Numbered from the stretch's first letter, positions 9,460 through 21,003 are shown. The stretch is 64,000 nt of DNA from Bathynomus jamesi (GCA_023014485.1 JAJOZX010000086.1:1993501-2057500); one strand, 5' to 3'. Made by a program: numbers and translations. The notes: generated by a model not told the origin, from the letters alone.

Positions 9460-10770
9460 TACATGGAACACTATATATATGGAACACTACAACAACATTA
9501 TTGATTCACTTGAAAGTAATGAAAACTATGATGTACTATACACAGACTTTGCTAAAGCGTTCGACAACTGTGACCACGGAATCATAATACATAAACTGAA
9601 ATATATGGGAATAACAGGAAAAGTAGGGAAATGGATATATAATTTCCTTAGTGAGCGGAGGCAAGTCGTTACAGTACAAGGAGTATCTTCATCAGAATCA
9701 GAGGTCCTCAGCTCAGTACCACAAGGAACAGTATTAGCTCCACTACTCTTCATAATCATGCTAACTGACATAGATGAGGACGTTACCAGAGTAACAGTAA
9801 CATCCTTTGCGGATGACACAAAGATCAGTAGAAAAATAAGAAACCCAGAAGACATAGGATCTCTACAAACCGACATAAACAAAATCTACAAGTGGACTGA
9901 AGACAACAATATGAAGTTTAACACCGAGAAATTTCAGCTATTACGGTACGGAAAAAGAGAAGACCTAAAGTGCATGGAATATTATACCCCAAATGGACAG
10001 GAAATTCAGAGAAATTCGAGAGCAAAAGATTTAGGGGTTGTAATGACAGTTGATGCGAAATTTGAAGCACAAAATAAAATAGCAGTAAACAGAGCAAAGA
10101 GAATAACGGGTCAGATATTGAGAACCTTGAAACGAAGGGATAGGAATGTAATGATTCCTCTACTGAAAACCCTGATCATACCCAAATTAGAATACTGCTC
10201 GGTCCTAACTTCCCCATATAAAAAAGAAGACATTAGACAGCAGAAGGGGATCCAAAAAAGCTTCACAGCCAAGATCAATGGGTGCAAAGAACTAAATTAC
10301 TGGGAAAGGTTACGAGAACTAGACCTATATTCACTGGAAAGGAGAAGAGAGAGATACACCATTATTTACACTTGGAAAATAATGGAGAAACTAGTCCTTA
10401 ATCTTACTCTGAATCCCATAACTCCCAAAACAACGATGGAAAGTAGAAGCGGTAGACTGTGTCGTATTCCCAAATTGAAGGCGAGACAGGGAACATCCTT
10501 AACCCTGAAAGAAAATAGTTTTGTAGTGAGAGGACCAAAACTGTTTAATCAGTTGCCCAAAGACCTAAGAAACACGAAGGGAGTTGCAGTGGAAATCTTC
10601 AAAAGATGACTAGACGCCTGGCTCAGAACAATCCCGATGAGCCGGGCGTACCTGGCTATGTGAGGTGGAGAGCGCAAGAATCCAACTCACTACTTCACCA
10701 GGCCAACTCGAGAGGAGGGGCGACAAGCTTGACCTTCGCGAAATGAGAAATCATCGCGCAGAACATTTGT
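9460..10770 (+). mobile_element. CR1/Jockey-type LINE, 5'-truncated
   Basis: Holds the reverse transcriptase palm to the C-terminus of a non-LTR retrotransposon, cut at the (TA)n tract on its 5' side. The 3' end continues past the first stop (10607) as a readable but interrupted tail ending TSLTFAK and TGA near 10745. That terminal motif is also the tail of both SINEs. Confidence 0.85.
9479..10609 (+). pseudogene. Non-LTR reverse transcriptase (C-terminal two thirds)
   Basis: Encodes an RNA-dependent DNA polymerase of the CR1/Jockey type. Visible blocks are YTDFAKAFDNCDH (first catalytic Asp), SVPQGTVLAPLLF and SFADDTKIS (the FADD box, 9806-9817), then thumb and C-terminal segments with SPYKKEDIRQ and SFVVRGPKLFNQLP. 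The endonuclease and the first reverse transcriptase blocks are absent. The open frame formally continues upstream to 9317 through the microsatellite, but that part is not protein sequence. A stop at 10607 cuts off the last helix, AWLRTIP, which continues readable downstream. It is about as diverged from the LINE at 13742-14488 as two subfamilies would be, with the same motif order. Confidence 0.85.
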
Positions 10771-11156
10771 AAGGTTGTAAGGTAAGGTAAGGTTGTGTAT
10801 TTCTACCTAGTGGTGTACGGACGTTTTGTTTCCGCTCTGTGTAATATAGAAATAACTAGTGTTTATAAGTTCAACGGTAAATTCTATGTTATACCAGTGT
10901 GTGTATTAAATACCAGTGAATTCGCGATAATAATTTATTAAGTGAAAGCCGGTGGCATATAGCTTGCACAAAGAAAAAACATCAATTGAAACATAAATTG
11001 AAAACACTTCGAACGGAAAACCAGCTCCTGAGATTTGTACATTAGGCCTATGGAGGGGAAAAAGGTTAGACACAATTTGGAAGAGCCATAAAATGAAGGT
11101 CGAATTATCGAGAGAAATTTGAGAATCGAGAAGAAAAGAGGAAAAGAAAGGAAAGA
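10771..11156. other. Probable 5' untranslated region of the second LINE
   Basis: Starts with a short GGTAAGGTAAGGTTGT run, then non-coding sequence up to the first start of the next LINE. No gene is supported. Confidence 0.4.
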
Positions 11157-12140
11157 ATGGCAAAAAATACGAAGAAATTTATAAATTGCGGTAAATCCAG
11201 AAAATTGAATAGAGCTAGATTATGTTTAGTGGAATGCGCTGCACATCAGCTCTGTGATTGCAAAAATGAAGCAGACCAGACCTCGGGCTTAAAATACATT
11301 CTGTGCAGTACCTTTAAACACTACGAATGAACTTAGATAGAAAAGACAGGAAAGTGATAAATAGAATAAATAACAAAATCATAGGCCTTTATGGTTTCTT
11401 CTCCATAAAGTGCATGGAAAACAACAGGAATTTAGTACAAAGGGGAATACAAAATGTTGAAATAGAAGAATCAAGTACGGCAGTTTTACCGATAGAAAAC
11501 CAGGAGACAACAGAAAACGCCGACACAACCGAAAACGAAAATGAGATGGACAACACACAACAGGGAGGGGCGAAAGCAGCCTCAGATAAAGCAATACCAA
11601 CGGCAAAAGAGAGATATACGAAATACACGCCGAAGGAAAAAAAAAAACACTGAGTAGGGAGGAAGTGGTGGCGGAGCAGAAGAAGGAAATTGAATCACAT
11701 AAGACTCAGAGGGAATTTAAACGACGGGCCATATGCGAATATTATAAAACAGGTTCGTGAAAATATTGCTCAAACTGCATATACAATAACCCCTCAAAAT
11801 GCTTCTATATGATGAGGAATGGAAAATGCAGGTACGGGCCAAACTGCAACTTTTACACCCTTGTATGTGCAGACAGTCAATTACAGAGAAAAAATGCCTG
11901 AACATAGAGTGCCCGTATTTTCACATAAATGGTATGCAAAGAAGAGAAAGGGAAAGAACAGATCATATTCGACATAGAAGTAATAAGAGTAGTAATGAAA
12001 CATATTTTTTAGAAGAAATGAGGATAATAAAAGCAAAGCTTGCCCTTCTAACAAGGAAAGACAGAACGCCAAGATATGTGCACCACAACATTACGCACAT
12101 CACCCTTCTATTCAACACCACCCACCAATAATACAATAAC
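11157..12140 (+). pseudogene. LINE ORF1-like protein with CCCH-type fingers
   Basis: A first 57-residue frame (11157-11330) overlaps, by ATGA, a second frame (11327-11653) rich in Glu/Asn/Thr. Beyond 11653 a third register reads on to about 11945. It contains clustered CEYY, CSNC, GKCRYGPNC and CLNIECPYFH, the pattern of degenerate CCCH zinc fingers, with one internal TGA near 11757. Nucleic-acid-binding ORF1 proteins of LINEs bind the element RNA and act in the ribonucleoprotein; fingers of this kind fit that role. The region is Gln/His/Pro-rich after 12080. Calling it ORF1 rests on position and fingers, not on a recognised family. Confidence 0.55.
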
Positions 12141-12267
12141 CACAGTGGTATCACGGGCCACAACCACAATACTCCCAAATGCAGCGGCCCAACCAGTAAC
12201 ACAAACAGGAACCAACATCGACCAGGAAACGACCATCATTTAAGAAAATCGAACACGAAGATTAGAA

Positions 12268-12885
12268 ACCCGGTAAATGTATTATACACGAATATGCAAG
12301 GCCTCTCTACGGACCATGCAGACTGCAAATTACAATAGTTGCAAAATTTAGTTACCAGCATACAGTAGATATCATATGCCTAACGGAAACACACTTACAT
12401 AAGTGCGAAAAAGGCTGTGAAAACTGCATCGAGAATACTGAAATAGCATTGCTGGACTACAACATATATAGAGCAGATAGAGTGGCTAAACGAGGAGGAG
12501 GGTGTTGTAACTACGTGAAAAACACATACACATGTGAGGTGAAGGTAAACAAATCAAACAGCACAGTCAAAGTTATTACATTAGAAGTAAAAGAACTGAA
12601 CCTGACCATTATGGACGTCTACAGACCACCAAACATCACAAAAAGTGAATTCCAAATACAAAACATGTTACAATTACTTGAAACTTCAGCAACAAATATT
12701 CTAATTTGCAGAGATTTTAATTTCCCATTCATAACATTACGCCCTTACTCAGGAAATCTGTGAAGCCACTAGGAAAGAGAACGTTTTGGATTTAATTTTG
12801 ACAAATAACAATGAGGTAATAATAAATAAAAAGGTGACGCACACAAATTTCTCCGACCATAACCTAATCGATATACAATTGAAGT
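12268..12885 (+). pseudogene. LINE endonuclease domain (EEP type)
   Basis: Readable blocks of the apurinic-type endonuclease of non-LTR elements appear in order: TNMQGLSTD (12283 region), CLTETHLH, RGGGCCNYVKN, VYRPPN, a DFNFP block at about 12715 (normally GDFN; Gly is replaced by Arg), and FSDHNLIDI near 12850 (the catalytic SDH). At least two frame changes occur. The enzyme nicks target DNA to prime reverse transcription. Confidence 0.75.
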
Positions 12886-13039
12886 TAGCACCCAGAGGTC
12901 CGAAAACGCATCCCAGAGAGGCAGAAGAAATATTTGAAGGCTTTAAATAAAAATGTAAAGAAGCATGTTCCAGAGAGACAAAAGAGAAAACGTAGCAAGC
13001 TCGAGAGGAAAATCAGGACACTATTTAGACAACGGAAGC

Positions 13040-14985
13040 AAACCGTAAAACATCTCCACAGATGCAAAACTGATGCAAGGAGACATAAAAAATAACCCAA
13101 AATACTTCTACACTTTTGCGAAAAGGAAAATGCAGTGCAAAGAGAGTATTGGTCCGTTCATAGACGGGAAGGCCAAACACGCAAATGACCCCCAAAAAAT
13201 GAGCGAACTGCTTAAGGAGCAATTTAACTCTGTGTTTAGCACCCCTAAGTCCAAGATGAAAGTAGAAAACGCAGACGAATTTTTCGACATTGATACGAAT
13301 CAGCCAAGGACAAATTCTGGCACAAACCTATTAATGGACTTAGAGTTCTCGGAAGGAGGTGTAATTAAGGCTCTATCACAGATGCGAGACAATTCGGCAC
13401 CAGGGCCAGACACATAGAGTGCCACACTTCTTAAGAAATGTAAAGAGAGTATTGCCAAATCGCTATACTTACTATGGAGGAAATCACTCGACACAGGACA
13501 AATTTCACTGCCATTAAAGAACGTGAACATTGCCCCTTTATTCAAAGGTGGTAACAGAGCAATGCCCAAGAATTATCGGCCGGTAGCTCTCACCTCACAC
13601 CTTATAAAGTGCTTTGAACGTATAATTAGAAGCGAAACTACCTACTACCTAAAAGAAAAGAACTTATACAACCCAAATCAACATGGTTTCAGGGCTGGAA
13701 GATGATGCCTGTCACAGCTATTAGATCACCAAGAGAAAATATTGGAAACATTGTGTCGAGGACAAAACATAGCTGTAATCTATACTGACTTTGCTAAAGC
13801 CTTCGATAAATGTGACCATGGAATTATAGCACATAAACTTAAGAATACAGGAATTACTGGAAAGCTGGGAAGATGGATATTTAATTTCTTGACGCAAAGA
13901 ACACAAAGAGTGGTGTTAAATGGAGTTAAATCGGAAGTCTCGGAAGTAGAGAGCTCTGTCCCACAAGGGCCAGTTCTAGCTTCCTTGCTGTTCATAATAA
14001 TGATTGCAGATATTGATGCAGATATCAATGACAGTATTGTATCATGTTTCGCAGATGACACAAAAATATGCAAGGAAATACTGAACGAAGGTGACATAGA
14101 AAGATTACAAAACGACATTGAAAAATTATTACAGTGGGCAAAAGACAACAATATGAAGTTCAACGAAGAAAAATTCCAACTTCTAAGATATGGTAATAAC
14201 AAGGAGCTACAGAAAAAAGGGTACAAAACTATGCAAGCCAAACAGATAACACCAAATCTACAAGTCATGGATCTTGGAGTAATAATGGCGTCGGATGCAG
14301 AATTCAGAGAGCACTATAACATCAAAATTACAACGGTTAGAAAAATAATGGGAATCATCTGGAGGAGCTTCCGCACGAGAAAAGCAAACATCATGCTCAA
14401 ATTATGGAAGAGTCTAGTCCTACCAATAATTGAGTATTGCTCAATACTCACAAGCCCATACAGAAAACGAGACATTGCGAACATTTAAGGTATACAAAGG
14501 ACTTTTACACCTAAGAAAGAGGAAACCGAAGGTGAAGACTAATGGTCTCGACTACAATCACTGAAACTCTACTTTCTCGAAAGAAGGCACGAGCTGTACA
14601 CAATAATATACATATGGAAAATATTTGAGGGCTCTCTCCCTAACTTTAGAAATGAAATAGAAACAAACTGAAATGAGAGAAGAGGCAGATTTTGTACGGT
14701 CCCAGCTGCGGTGGGACAAGGGGCCATGAAAACGAGGATGGAAAATACCCTCAGAATACGAGGCCCAAAGCTTTTCAGTATCTTACTAAAAGAAGTGAGG
14801 AATCTCCAGCACACCGACCTGAATAATTTCAAGAAGCAGCTGGACAGATTCCTGTGCAAAGTCCCTGACCAGCCATGCGTGGCTGGCTACGAGGGCAGGA
14901 GGAGATCAGACAGCAATTCCCTTCTTCACCAAATCCCGCAAATGAGCCGGGATGCTGCAGAGGGGTCGACTGTAGGTCGATCATG
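13040..14985 (+). pseudogene. LINE reverse transcriptase
   Basis: Broken into frames 13073-13417, 13523-13705 and 13742-14488 plus a C-terminal tail. Blocks seen: NSAPGPDT (13395 region, followed by a stop where the family has a residue), IAPLFKGGNRAMPKNYRPVA, QHGFRAGR, YTDFAKAFDKCDH, SVPQGPVLASLLF and CFADDTKIC (14048-14059, the FADD box intact). After 14488 the C-terminal domain is readable in other registers up to PGYEGRRR-like and SNSLLHQ. Upstream, KNNPKYFYTFAKRK marks the linker from endonuclease to polymerase. Confidence 0.85.
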
Positions 14986-15010
14986 AGTTGTCGTTCGAAC
15001 TCACCTAAAG

Positions 15011-15013
15011 TAA

Positions 15014-15058
<45 letters not shown>

Positions 15059-15085
15059 AGAATATATATACACATATATACACAT
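15011..15085. repeat. (TA)n microsatellite
   Basis: TA-rich run directly after the LINE 3' end. Confidence 0.9.
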
Positions 15086-15517
15086 AATTTTAAGCGAGTA
15101 ATAATTATTTATTTTAATTGCAAGGAGGAGATCAAGGACACCAATCGACCAGGGAAGTACTCCTGGGGAGACTGTTAGGCAGGAGACAGGGAGTGCTGGA
15201 ACTCCCGTTTCTCCTGTCACTATCCTCCTTTGTTGATCTTTTTCCGCGTCTCATCTACCCTGTGAGCAGCCCAGCATGCTCTCAAACGCACACTCCTCCC
15301 TCTATTCGTCACTACACATACCTGCATCTTACACACTACACAATATTTTCAAAATTAAAAAAAATTTAAGAGTAACATTTTTTGTTTTTGGCTCTCTTCT
15401 TCTCTTTCTATATGGAGGGGGGTTTTTGCGGACATTCGCCCTTGGCTCCTCCTTCCCGTATAAAAAAAAATTCCATCACATCACACAATAATCTTTCATG
15501 ATGTCCTTTCTCTCTTT

Positions 15518-15551
<34 letters not shown>

Positions 15552-15648
15552 CTCTCACTGCATGTCTTTCTAAATGTCACAAGTATTATTCCAATGAGAA
15601 TTATGTGTAATACAATGTTGATTTTATATATATATATATATATATATA
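15086..15648. other. Intergenic DNA with (CA)n and (TA)n tracts
   Basis: Nothing coding is supported. A (CA)n tract lies at 15520-15549 and a (TA)n tract at 15626-15648 next to the following mariner end. A short inverted motif, GGAGAAACGGGAGTTCC-like, lies near 15185-15220. Confidence 0.5.
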
Positions 15649-16355
15649 CAGGGCGTCCCAAAAAAATGTATACACACTTTAAATAATTATAAAGGCAGTG
15701 TTTATTAAAATACATTTCATTTTCAAAATGTAATAGAATCTACAGACATTATTTAATTGTTTTGTCAACGCCTGTTTTCAAACTGACGTCCGTTCTGGTC
15801 CAGGCACTGATGATAACGCGAAGCAATGGAATCGCAAACATCACGAAACATTTCGTTTGGTATTTGTGTGCATTCTCGTTCAATGGCTGCTCTCAATTCA
15901 GCGACTGTTGCAGGTTTTATAGCGTAGACTTTGTCTTTTAAGTATCCCCATAAAAAAAAGTCTAGTGGTGTGAGGTCTGGTGAACGCGGAGGGTATTCTA
16001 CGAAACCCCTTCGTCCAATCCACATCCACATCGTGCCAAGTACCACTCGCAATACTCCACTCTTCGGTCCGGATCATCATCATCATCTTCATTAATAGCA
16101 TGGACTAATCTTGGAATGTAACTTTTCCATTGACAGCGCTTCAAAATGCGTTGGACAGACGATTCTGAAATTCCTACCTCACGACTCGCTTGCCGCACAG
16201 ATTTTCTTGGACTTTGGTGATACGTTTCCAGTACTCTTTCTTGCTTTGTGGGGCTTGTCGATGTCCGTGGTCTTCCGGAACGCTTCTTGTGGACATTCTG
16301 AACAGTTCCATCGGCTTCAAACTTATCTCTAATTAACCATTTAACTATTTAACCA
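15649..16355 (-). mobile_element. Mariner-type relic with internal deletion
   Basis: The left end shows the terminal repeat CAGGGCGTCCCAAAAAAATG. The minus strand holds the helix-turn-helix part ([18 protein letters not shown], about 16150-16210) and then, after [12 protein letters not shown], jumps to the end of the catalytic domain (YPPRSPDLTPLDFFLWG). The first and second catalytic Asp blocks are gone. The 5' end is missing near 16355. Confidence 0.75.
15765..16200 (-). pseudogene. Mariner-type transposase, internally deleted
   Basis: Three overlapping registers make up one eroded transposase. A helix-turn-helix segment around 16140-16198 ends in a run of five Asp codons (CATCATCATCATCATC on the plus strand), which is a small triplet expansion. 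The C-terminal portion, PRSPDLTPLDFFLWG and a helical tail ending QNGRQFENRR, follows directly. The deletion removed about 120 codons including two catalytic residues. Confidence 0.75.
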
Positions 16356-16364
16356 ATTACCAAA

Positions 16365-16615
16365 AGAAACAAAGAACATTACTGGTGTTCGATGTTGACG
16401 CCTTCAAGTGAAGGCTAGAAGATAGACACCTGGCTCAGGTCAATTTGAGTTGAGCCGTCTGAGCTTACCCGAGATGGAGAACTAAAAAAGCAACTCTCTC
16501 CTTTACAGCTTTACAGGGGACATTTTAAAAGCAGGGCCACGAGCTTGACCTCCGTGCAGTAAGAAGTCGCTGCACGAAACTTTCCAGGAGACCGATCCTA
16601 AGTCTCAGCCCAGTC
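16365..16615 (+). mobile_element. 3' fragment of a CR1/Jockey-type LINE
   Basis: Non-coding remnant of the last part of ORF2. VFDVDAFK, the residues before the last helix, can be read at 16390, followed by ACCTGGCTCAGGTC and, near 16536, CCACGAGCTTGACCTCCG. This matches the end of the LINE at 10720-10745 (GCGACAAGCTTGACCTTCG) and the flanking hairpin-like TCGCTGCACGA. Confidence 0.6.
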
Positions 16616-17023
16616 TCTTTTTTCGACATAGCAACCTACACGAGACAAATGGAACAAACCAATTGAATATAAGATGCTTTACATTCAGTAAACTAATCTT
16701 TTGAGTTAAAATATTTTAGGTCTCACAGAACTACTGTAGTTAGTTTAGGGTACCTTAGCTAACCTAACCTATAATTTAATTTGACTTATAATGATTTTAA
16801 CCAGGTTTACCCCTCATATATCGGTACAGCTTAAAGATTTTTAGGTTATGCTGTTAATCTGCTCACACAATGTGTTTATATACGATAATTTGGAGTTGTT
16901 GTTATTATTATTATTATAAAGGAGAGAATCTTGCACTGGATATTATACATATACCCCTCTTAGTGTTTACCATAATTGTGGTCATTAAGGTTACACTTTA
17001 AAAGAATGATTCATATATATTTC
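16616..17023. other. Unassigned DNA
   Basis: No supported feature. A short TTAGCTAACCTAACC motif near 16755 resembles the degenerate TTAGG runs elsewhere. Confidence 0.5.
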
Positions 17024-17025
17024 TA

Positions 17026-17394
17026 CAGGGTGTCCCGTAAGTCTGGACCCATAGGGATTTATAATATATTTTTTTATTATGTTATTATTATTATTTTATT
17101 ATTATTATTTTTTTATTATTTTTTATTATGATTTTTATTTGTGGGGCCACTTGAAAGCCAAAGTGTACGAGGTCAAACTTCAGAACATTTTCCACCTTAA
17201 AGCACGCATTGTGGAGGCGTGTCAAGAAATTTCTGCGACTGTGATTCAGAAAGTGCTATCGCAGTGGAGATTGCGTCTTCAACTATGTGTGCGACACAAC
17301 GGCGGACACTTTGAACAGATTATGTAATAAATTTTTGGACTATTTTGTAATTTTATTATTTTTCCCTATGGGTCCAGACTTACGGGACACCCTG
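17026..17394. mobile_element. Mini-mariner (internally deleted, MITE-like)
   Basis: A 369-bp element with near-perfect 30-bp inverted ends (CAGGGTGTCCCGTAAGTCTG and complement) flanked by TA on both sides (17024-17025 and 17395-17396). Inside, the plus strand encodes only the last third of the transposase. Confidence 0.9.
17125..17327 (+). pseudogene. Mariner-type transposase tail in the mini-mariner
   Basis: The frame begins at FYLWGHLKAKVYEVK, just after the third catalytic Asp, and ends HNGGHFEQIM before the right terminal repeat. It is homologous to the tails at 3199 and 15765. A (TTA)n-rich stretch replaces everything upstream, so it cannot be catalytic. Confidence 0.8.
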
Positions 17395-17396
17395 TA

Positions 17397-18440
17397 TATA
17401 ATTTCAATTGTTTATAAATACTTAAACAGTGACCACTTCTGTTTCCTCGGGCAAAACAACGCTGAAAAATAATTGAAAATATTCAGTAGCCCATATAAAG
17501 GTCTGTGAAGCAGGCCACAATTGTTAAGTACAATTTCATCGCAAGTTTCCATTCAGCGCAGTCATATAATGACTTCACTAACCGCATTTTTATATAATTT
17601 GATTAATTTTTCAGTGGTTTTTGTAAAATTTCCTATGGCTGAAGGCGAATTGTCGACCGTGTTTTTGCAACGGTGGTTTAAATAGTTTTTCTTTTGGAAT
17701 TTGGATTATTTGGGGAAAAAATTAAAAAGTTATAAGCATTTTCCTAAAGATTAAGATGATTATACGAAGTAGGAAATGGTGAAATAACTTCAGAATTATG
17801 TATAGGTCCTTTAGTACCGTATGTCTTGGTACTAAACTTTATACTTTATGAATCACTCTGCAATTAAAAGATAATTTCTTAAAATAAACCTGAAACAGTA
17901 TTCTAGAATACGATTCGATGAAAGGTTAGAAACTGACCTGAAAAGTGGTAAAGAAAGCATTCCAAACTCACCCTATTGGAATTCTTTATATCGTTTGAGG
18001 GCATAATACGTTCACTACAAAATTTAGGAGGGGCTCAAAAGGGTCAAAAGAAAGGCAAGAAGGGCTCGAAAGCATCCCTTGCATTTCCTACTCGCTGTGG
18101 TGTTAAGGTCATCCTCAAAAACAAAACAAAAACGTTAACATTAAAATTAATTAGAATAATTTTTCAAAGAAAAATAATATACTCTCAATCCTAAAGTCTT
18201 TAAGTACGGTTCACTTAGCGTTCAGAGGTCTTTTCTGAGACTTAATAAAATCGTCTGGCGTTTGCCAGAACAAAATCAATAAAGTGACGCTGGGCACTAA
18301 TGGATTATAAGCAACGTTAAGTCTTTTCAGTTGTTGGATGGGTTAAGCAACACCAAACATAATTATCATTGTTTGTAGCAACTTCTCAAAACGCGGACAT
18401 GAATAAAATTAACCTCCTTTTGAATACTGTTTATATTGTT
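17397..18440. other. Unassigned AT-rich DNA
   Basis: No gene, repeat pair or RNA could be supported. A 72-residue Lys-rich frame (17976-18194) is not recognised. Confidence 0.5.
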
Positions 18441-18495
18441 GTTGTTGTTATGTATTTACACAAGCACCATTAAAAAATGATTGGTCATCGCTTAT

Positions 18496-18497
<2 letters not shown>

Positions 18498-18558
<61 letters not shown>

Positions 18559-18844
18559 TTTCCCAAAACCGTAAACACGTACAAATGAATCATATGATTG
18601 TTTTCTTGATACAGAAAGAAACAATGGTTTCATTTTCACTTCTCATGATCCGCTTCAAAAAGTAAAATGTAAAAAAAAGTGAAAAAAAAGTAACATTTCT
18701 AAATTTATTTTTAATTTCTTCTTTACTCGAGAGATGAGCTATTTATTCCTGCTATTACTAATATTGTTTTTCGCTATCTTCATGCAAAGATGTTCTGTTC
18801 TTTCTCAGCACATCCTTATTTATCTTCTTTGCACGTTCCATCCG

Positions 18845-18890
<46 letters not shown>
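18498..18890. repeat. (TA)n microsatellites in two blocks
   Basis: TA tracts at 18498-18557 and 18850-18891 with unremarkable DNA between them. Overlapping frames are Ile-Tyr repeats. Confidence 0.9.
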
Positions 18891-18892
<2 letters not shown>

Positions 18893-19041
18893 TCATACAG
18901 GCATCTACTATATATAAATTGTACTCTAGCCTCGGCCGAGTTCCTGATGTTTTGGCACGGTATGAACGTGTAATATATATATATAGTTACCTTACATAAA
19001 ATTATCGCAATCAGTTGGATGCGTCTGCAGTAACAGGATTT

Positions 19042-19044
<3 letters not shown>

Positions 19045-19091
<47 letters not shown>

Positions 19092-19133
19092 TTTTTTTAT
19101 GCAATATAGCAAAAAAAAATGCGCTCAAGTTTG

Positions 19134-19170
<37 letters not shown>
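19045..19170. repeat. (TA)n-(CA)n and (GT)n microsatellites
   Basis: TA followed by CA at 19047-19091 and a GT tract at 19136-19168. The CA and GT blocks are complementary and could fold on each other. Confidence 0.9.
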
Positions 19171-19177
<7 letters not shown>

Positions 19178-19307
19178 CATCTGTGATAATTCACAGATGC
19201 AGTGTGGTAATTTATTTGTGTAGTAACACTTTTGATACCTCAGAACATTAAAAATTTGTATTAAAAAATCTAGAAACATTTTTAATGTCGAAAAAACGAT
19301 CTGTTGA

Positions 19308-19385
19308 TCCTGACTGGGTTAGGTTACGCTAGATTAGGTTAGTTGAGGTTTGGTTAGGTTAGGTTAGGCTAGATTAGCTGGTACC
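19308..19385 (+). repeat. Degenerate TTAGG-type tandem run
   Basis: Contains TTAGGTTACGCTAG and GGTTAGGTTAGGTTAGG, close to the arthropod telomere unit TTAGG but mixed with GGTTA variants. A similar run lies at 21360-21435. This is an interstitial relic or a simple repeat of similar composition. Confidence 0.5.
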
Positions 19386-19530
19386 TCATTATTTAATGAC
19401 TTAACAGAAACCACTCTTCGAACCCTCAACTGCATCCGAAGCACTTATCACGCTCTTCTCGGTTCGATGGCACTATATAAGGTTAGATTAGTTATTTAGT
19501 TTTTGAGATTTAAAAATGGATATAGTATAC

Positions 19531-20918
19531 TAGGGGCACTCAATATATTTTGCTGCACCCTTTTTTCCTAGCTAAATAATAATAGGCCATGGGGCTGAAA
19601 TGTCTTTTGGGCCGTAAATTTGAACTTTCTGCGCTTCACATAACCCGGATTTTTCCACTTTGACCCTCCCCTCCTTCTATAAAACCGCTTGTAAACGCCT
19701 TTATATAAAACCGATGGTGAACGCAATTTTGAAAATGGCGTCTGACAGTGATATGCGTCGTAAACAGAGAGCTGTTATCCAGTTCTTAACCGCAGAGAAG
19801 GAAACAGCTGGAAATATTCACAAACGTCTACAAAACGTTTACGGAGATGCTGTTGTTGATCGAAGCACAGTTGGACGCTGGTCTAAACGTGTGAGATCAT
19901 CGGAGAGAGGAAGAGCCAGCCTCGATGATGAGCCACGCAGCGGTCGCTCGGCATCGGCTGTGACATCTCACACTGTGCAACGTGCTAACAGCATCGTTTG
20001 ATCAAATCGGCGCGTCACATACAAGGAGCTATCACTGGAGTTAGGAATTAGTGAAGGAAGTGTGAATACGATAATTCAGCAACTGGGATACTCAAAAGTG
20101 TGTTCACGGTTTGTTACTCGCGAACTGACTGAAGATCAAAAAGCCCAAAGGAAAGAAATTGCTTTTGAGTCGTTGGTTCGATACGAGACGACAGAAGGGG
20201 ATGACTTCCTTTCACGAATTGTGGCTGGGGATGAGACTTGGGTACACCACTTTGAACCTGAAACAAAACGCCAATCCATGGAGTGGCATCACGCAGACTC
20301 CCCACGCAAGAAAAAGTTCAAAATGGCTCCCTCTGCAGGAAAGGTTATGGCCACCATCTTCTGGGACATGAAAGGGGTGATTCTGGTGGACATTATGAAG
20401 AAAGGACAAACAATCAACTCAGAGGCATATATTGCTACCCTACAGAGACTCCAGAGACGTATAAAGCGAGTTCGACCGGAGATAAAACTGGAAGACGTCC
20501 TTCTTTTGCATGATAACGCAAGACCACACAACAGTTTGCAAACAAGAGAGGTCATCACAAAAATGCGCTTGACTGTGTTATCCTACCCTCCATACATCCA
20601 GGATCTGGCACCTTCAGACTTCCATTTGTTTGGGCCAATGAAGGATGATATTCGTGGAAGAAAGTTTCAGAGTGACGATGAGGTTGTTGAGGAGGTTAAG
20701 AGGTGGCTCCAGCGAAACCCAGCGGACTTTTACCGGCAAGGAATAAAGGCCCTTGTTTCGAGGTGGAGGAAAGCCGTAGAAAAGGATGGAGACTATGTGG
20801 AAAAATAAAAACTTGTAAAAAAGGTATGTAACTACTTGAGTACAAAATTTCTGGAACTTACAAGGAAACTGGGAAGGAAAAAAAAGGTGGGGCAAAATAC
20901 ATTGAGTGTCTGTCCCTC
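19531..20918 (+). mobile_element. Mariner transposon, nearly intact
   Basis: About 1.39 kb with inverted ends AGGGGCACTCAATATATTTT (19533) and, complementing, AAAATACATTGAGTGTCTGT (20894-20913), close to flanking TA dinucleotides. It carries one transposase gene with a single nonsense codon. Confidence 0.85.
19660..20808 (+). pseudogene. Mariner transposase (DD34D type), one nonsense codon
   Basis: Encodes the transposase that binds the terminal repeats and cuts and pastes the element at TA. The likely natural start is MASDSDMRRKQRAVIQFL near 19735. The N-terminal region holds two helix-turn-helix motifs joined by an RSGRSASAV linker. The catalytic core has GDETWVHHFEPETK (first Asp), LLLHDNARPH (second Asp) and YIQDLAPSDFHLFG (third Asp, usually YSPDLAPSDFHLF; here SP is IQ). 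One in-frame TGA at 19999-20001 splits it; the next codons continue in frame (SNRRVTYKEL), so a single base change, probably CGA to TGA, explains the break. All else is open to 20808. It belongs with SETMAR-like animal mariners. Confidence 0.9.
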
Positions 20919-20934
20919 GTAGATTTAAAACTGC

Positions 20935-20960
20935 TGCTACTTTGCATATGCAAAGATGAA

Positions 20961-21003
<43 letters not shown>

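Larger units (their letters stand above)
10790..14990 (+). mobile_element. CR1/Jockey-type LINE, near full length, decayed
   Basis: About 4.2 kb with the expected order: ORF1-like region with Cys/His fingers (11157-12140), apurinic-type endonuclease (12268-12885), reverse transcriptase (13040-14488) and C-terminal tail to about 14985. Frameshifts and stops separate the parts, so it is inactive. The C-terminal SNSLLHQ block is shared with the LINE ending at 10770. A (TA)n tract follows its 3' end at 15015. Confidence 0.8.

Noticed and set aside
20114..20558. Several frames within the mariner transposase in other registers
   Set aside because: They are shadows of the transposase, whose catalytic motifs fix the true frame.
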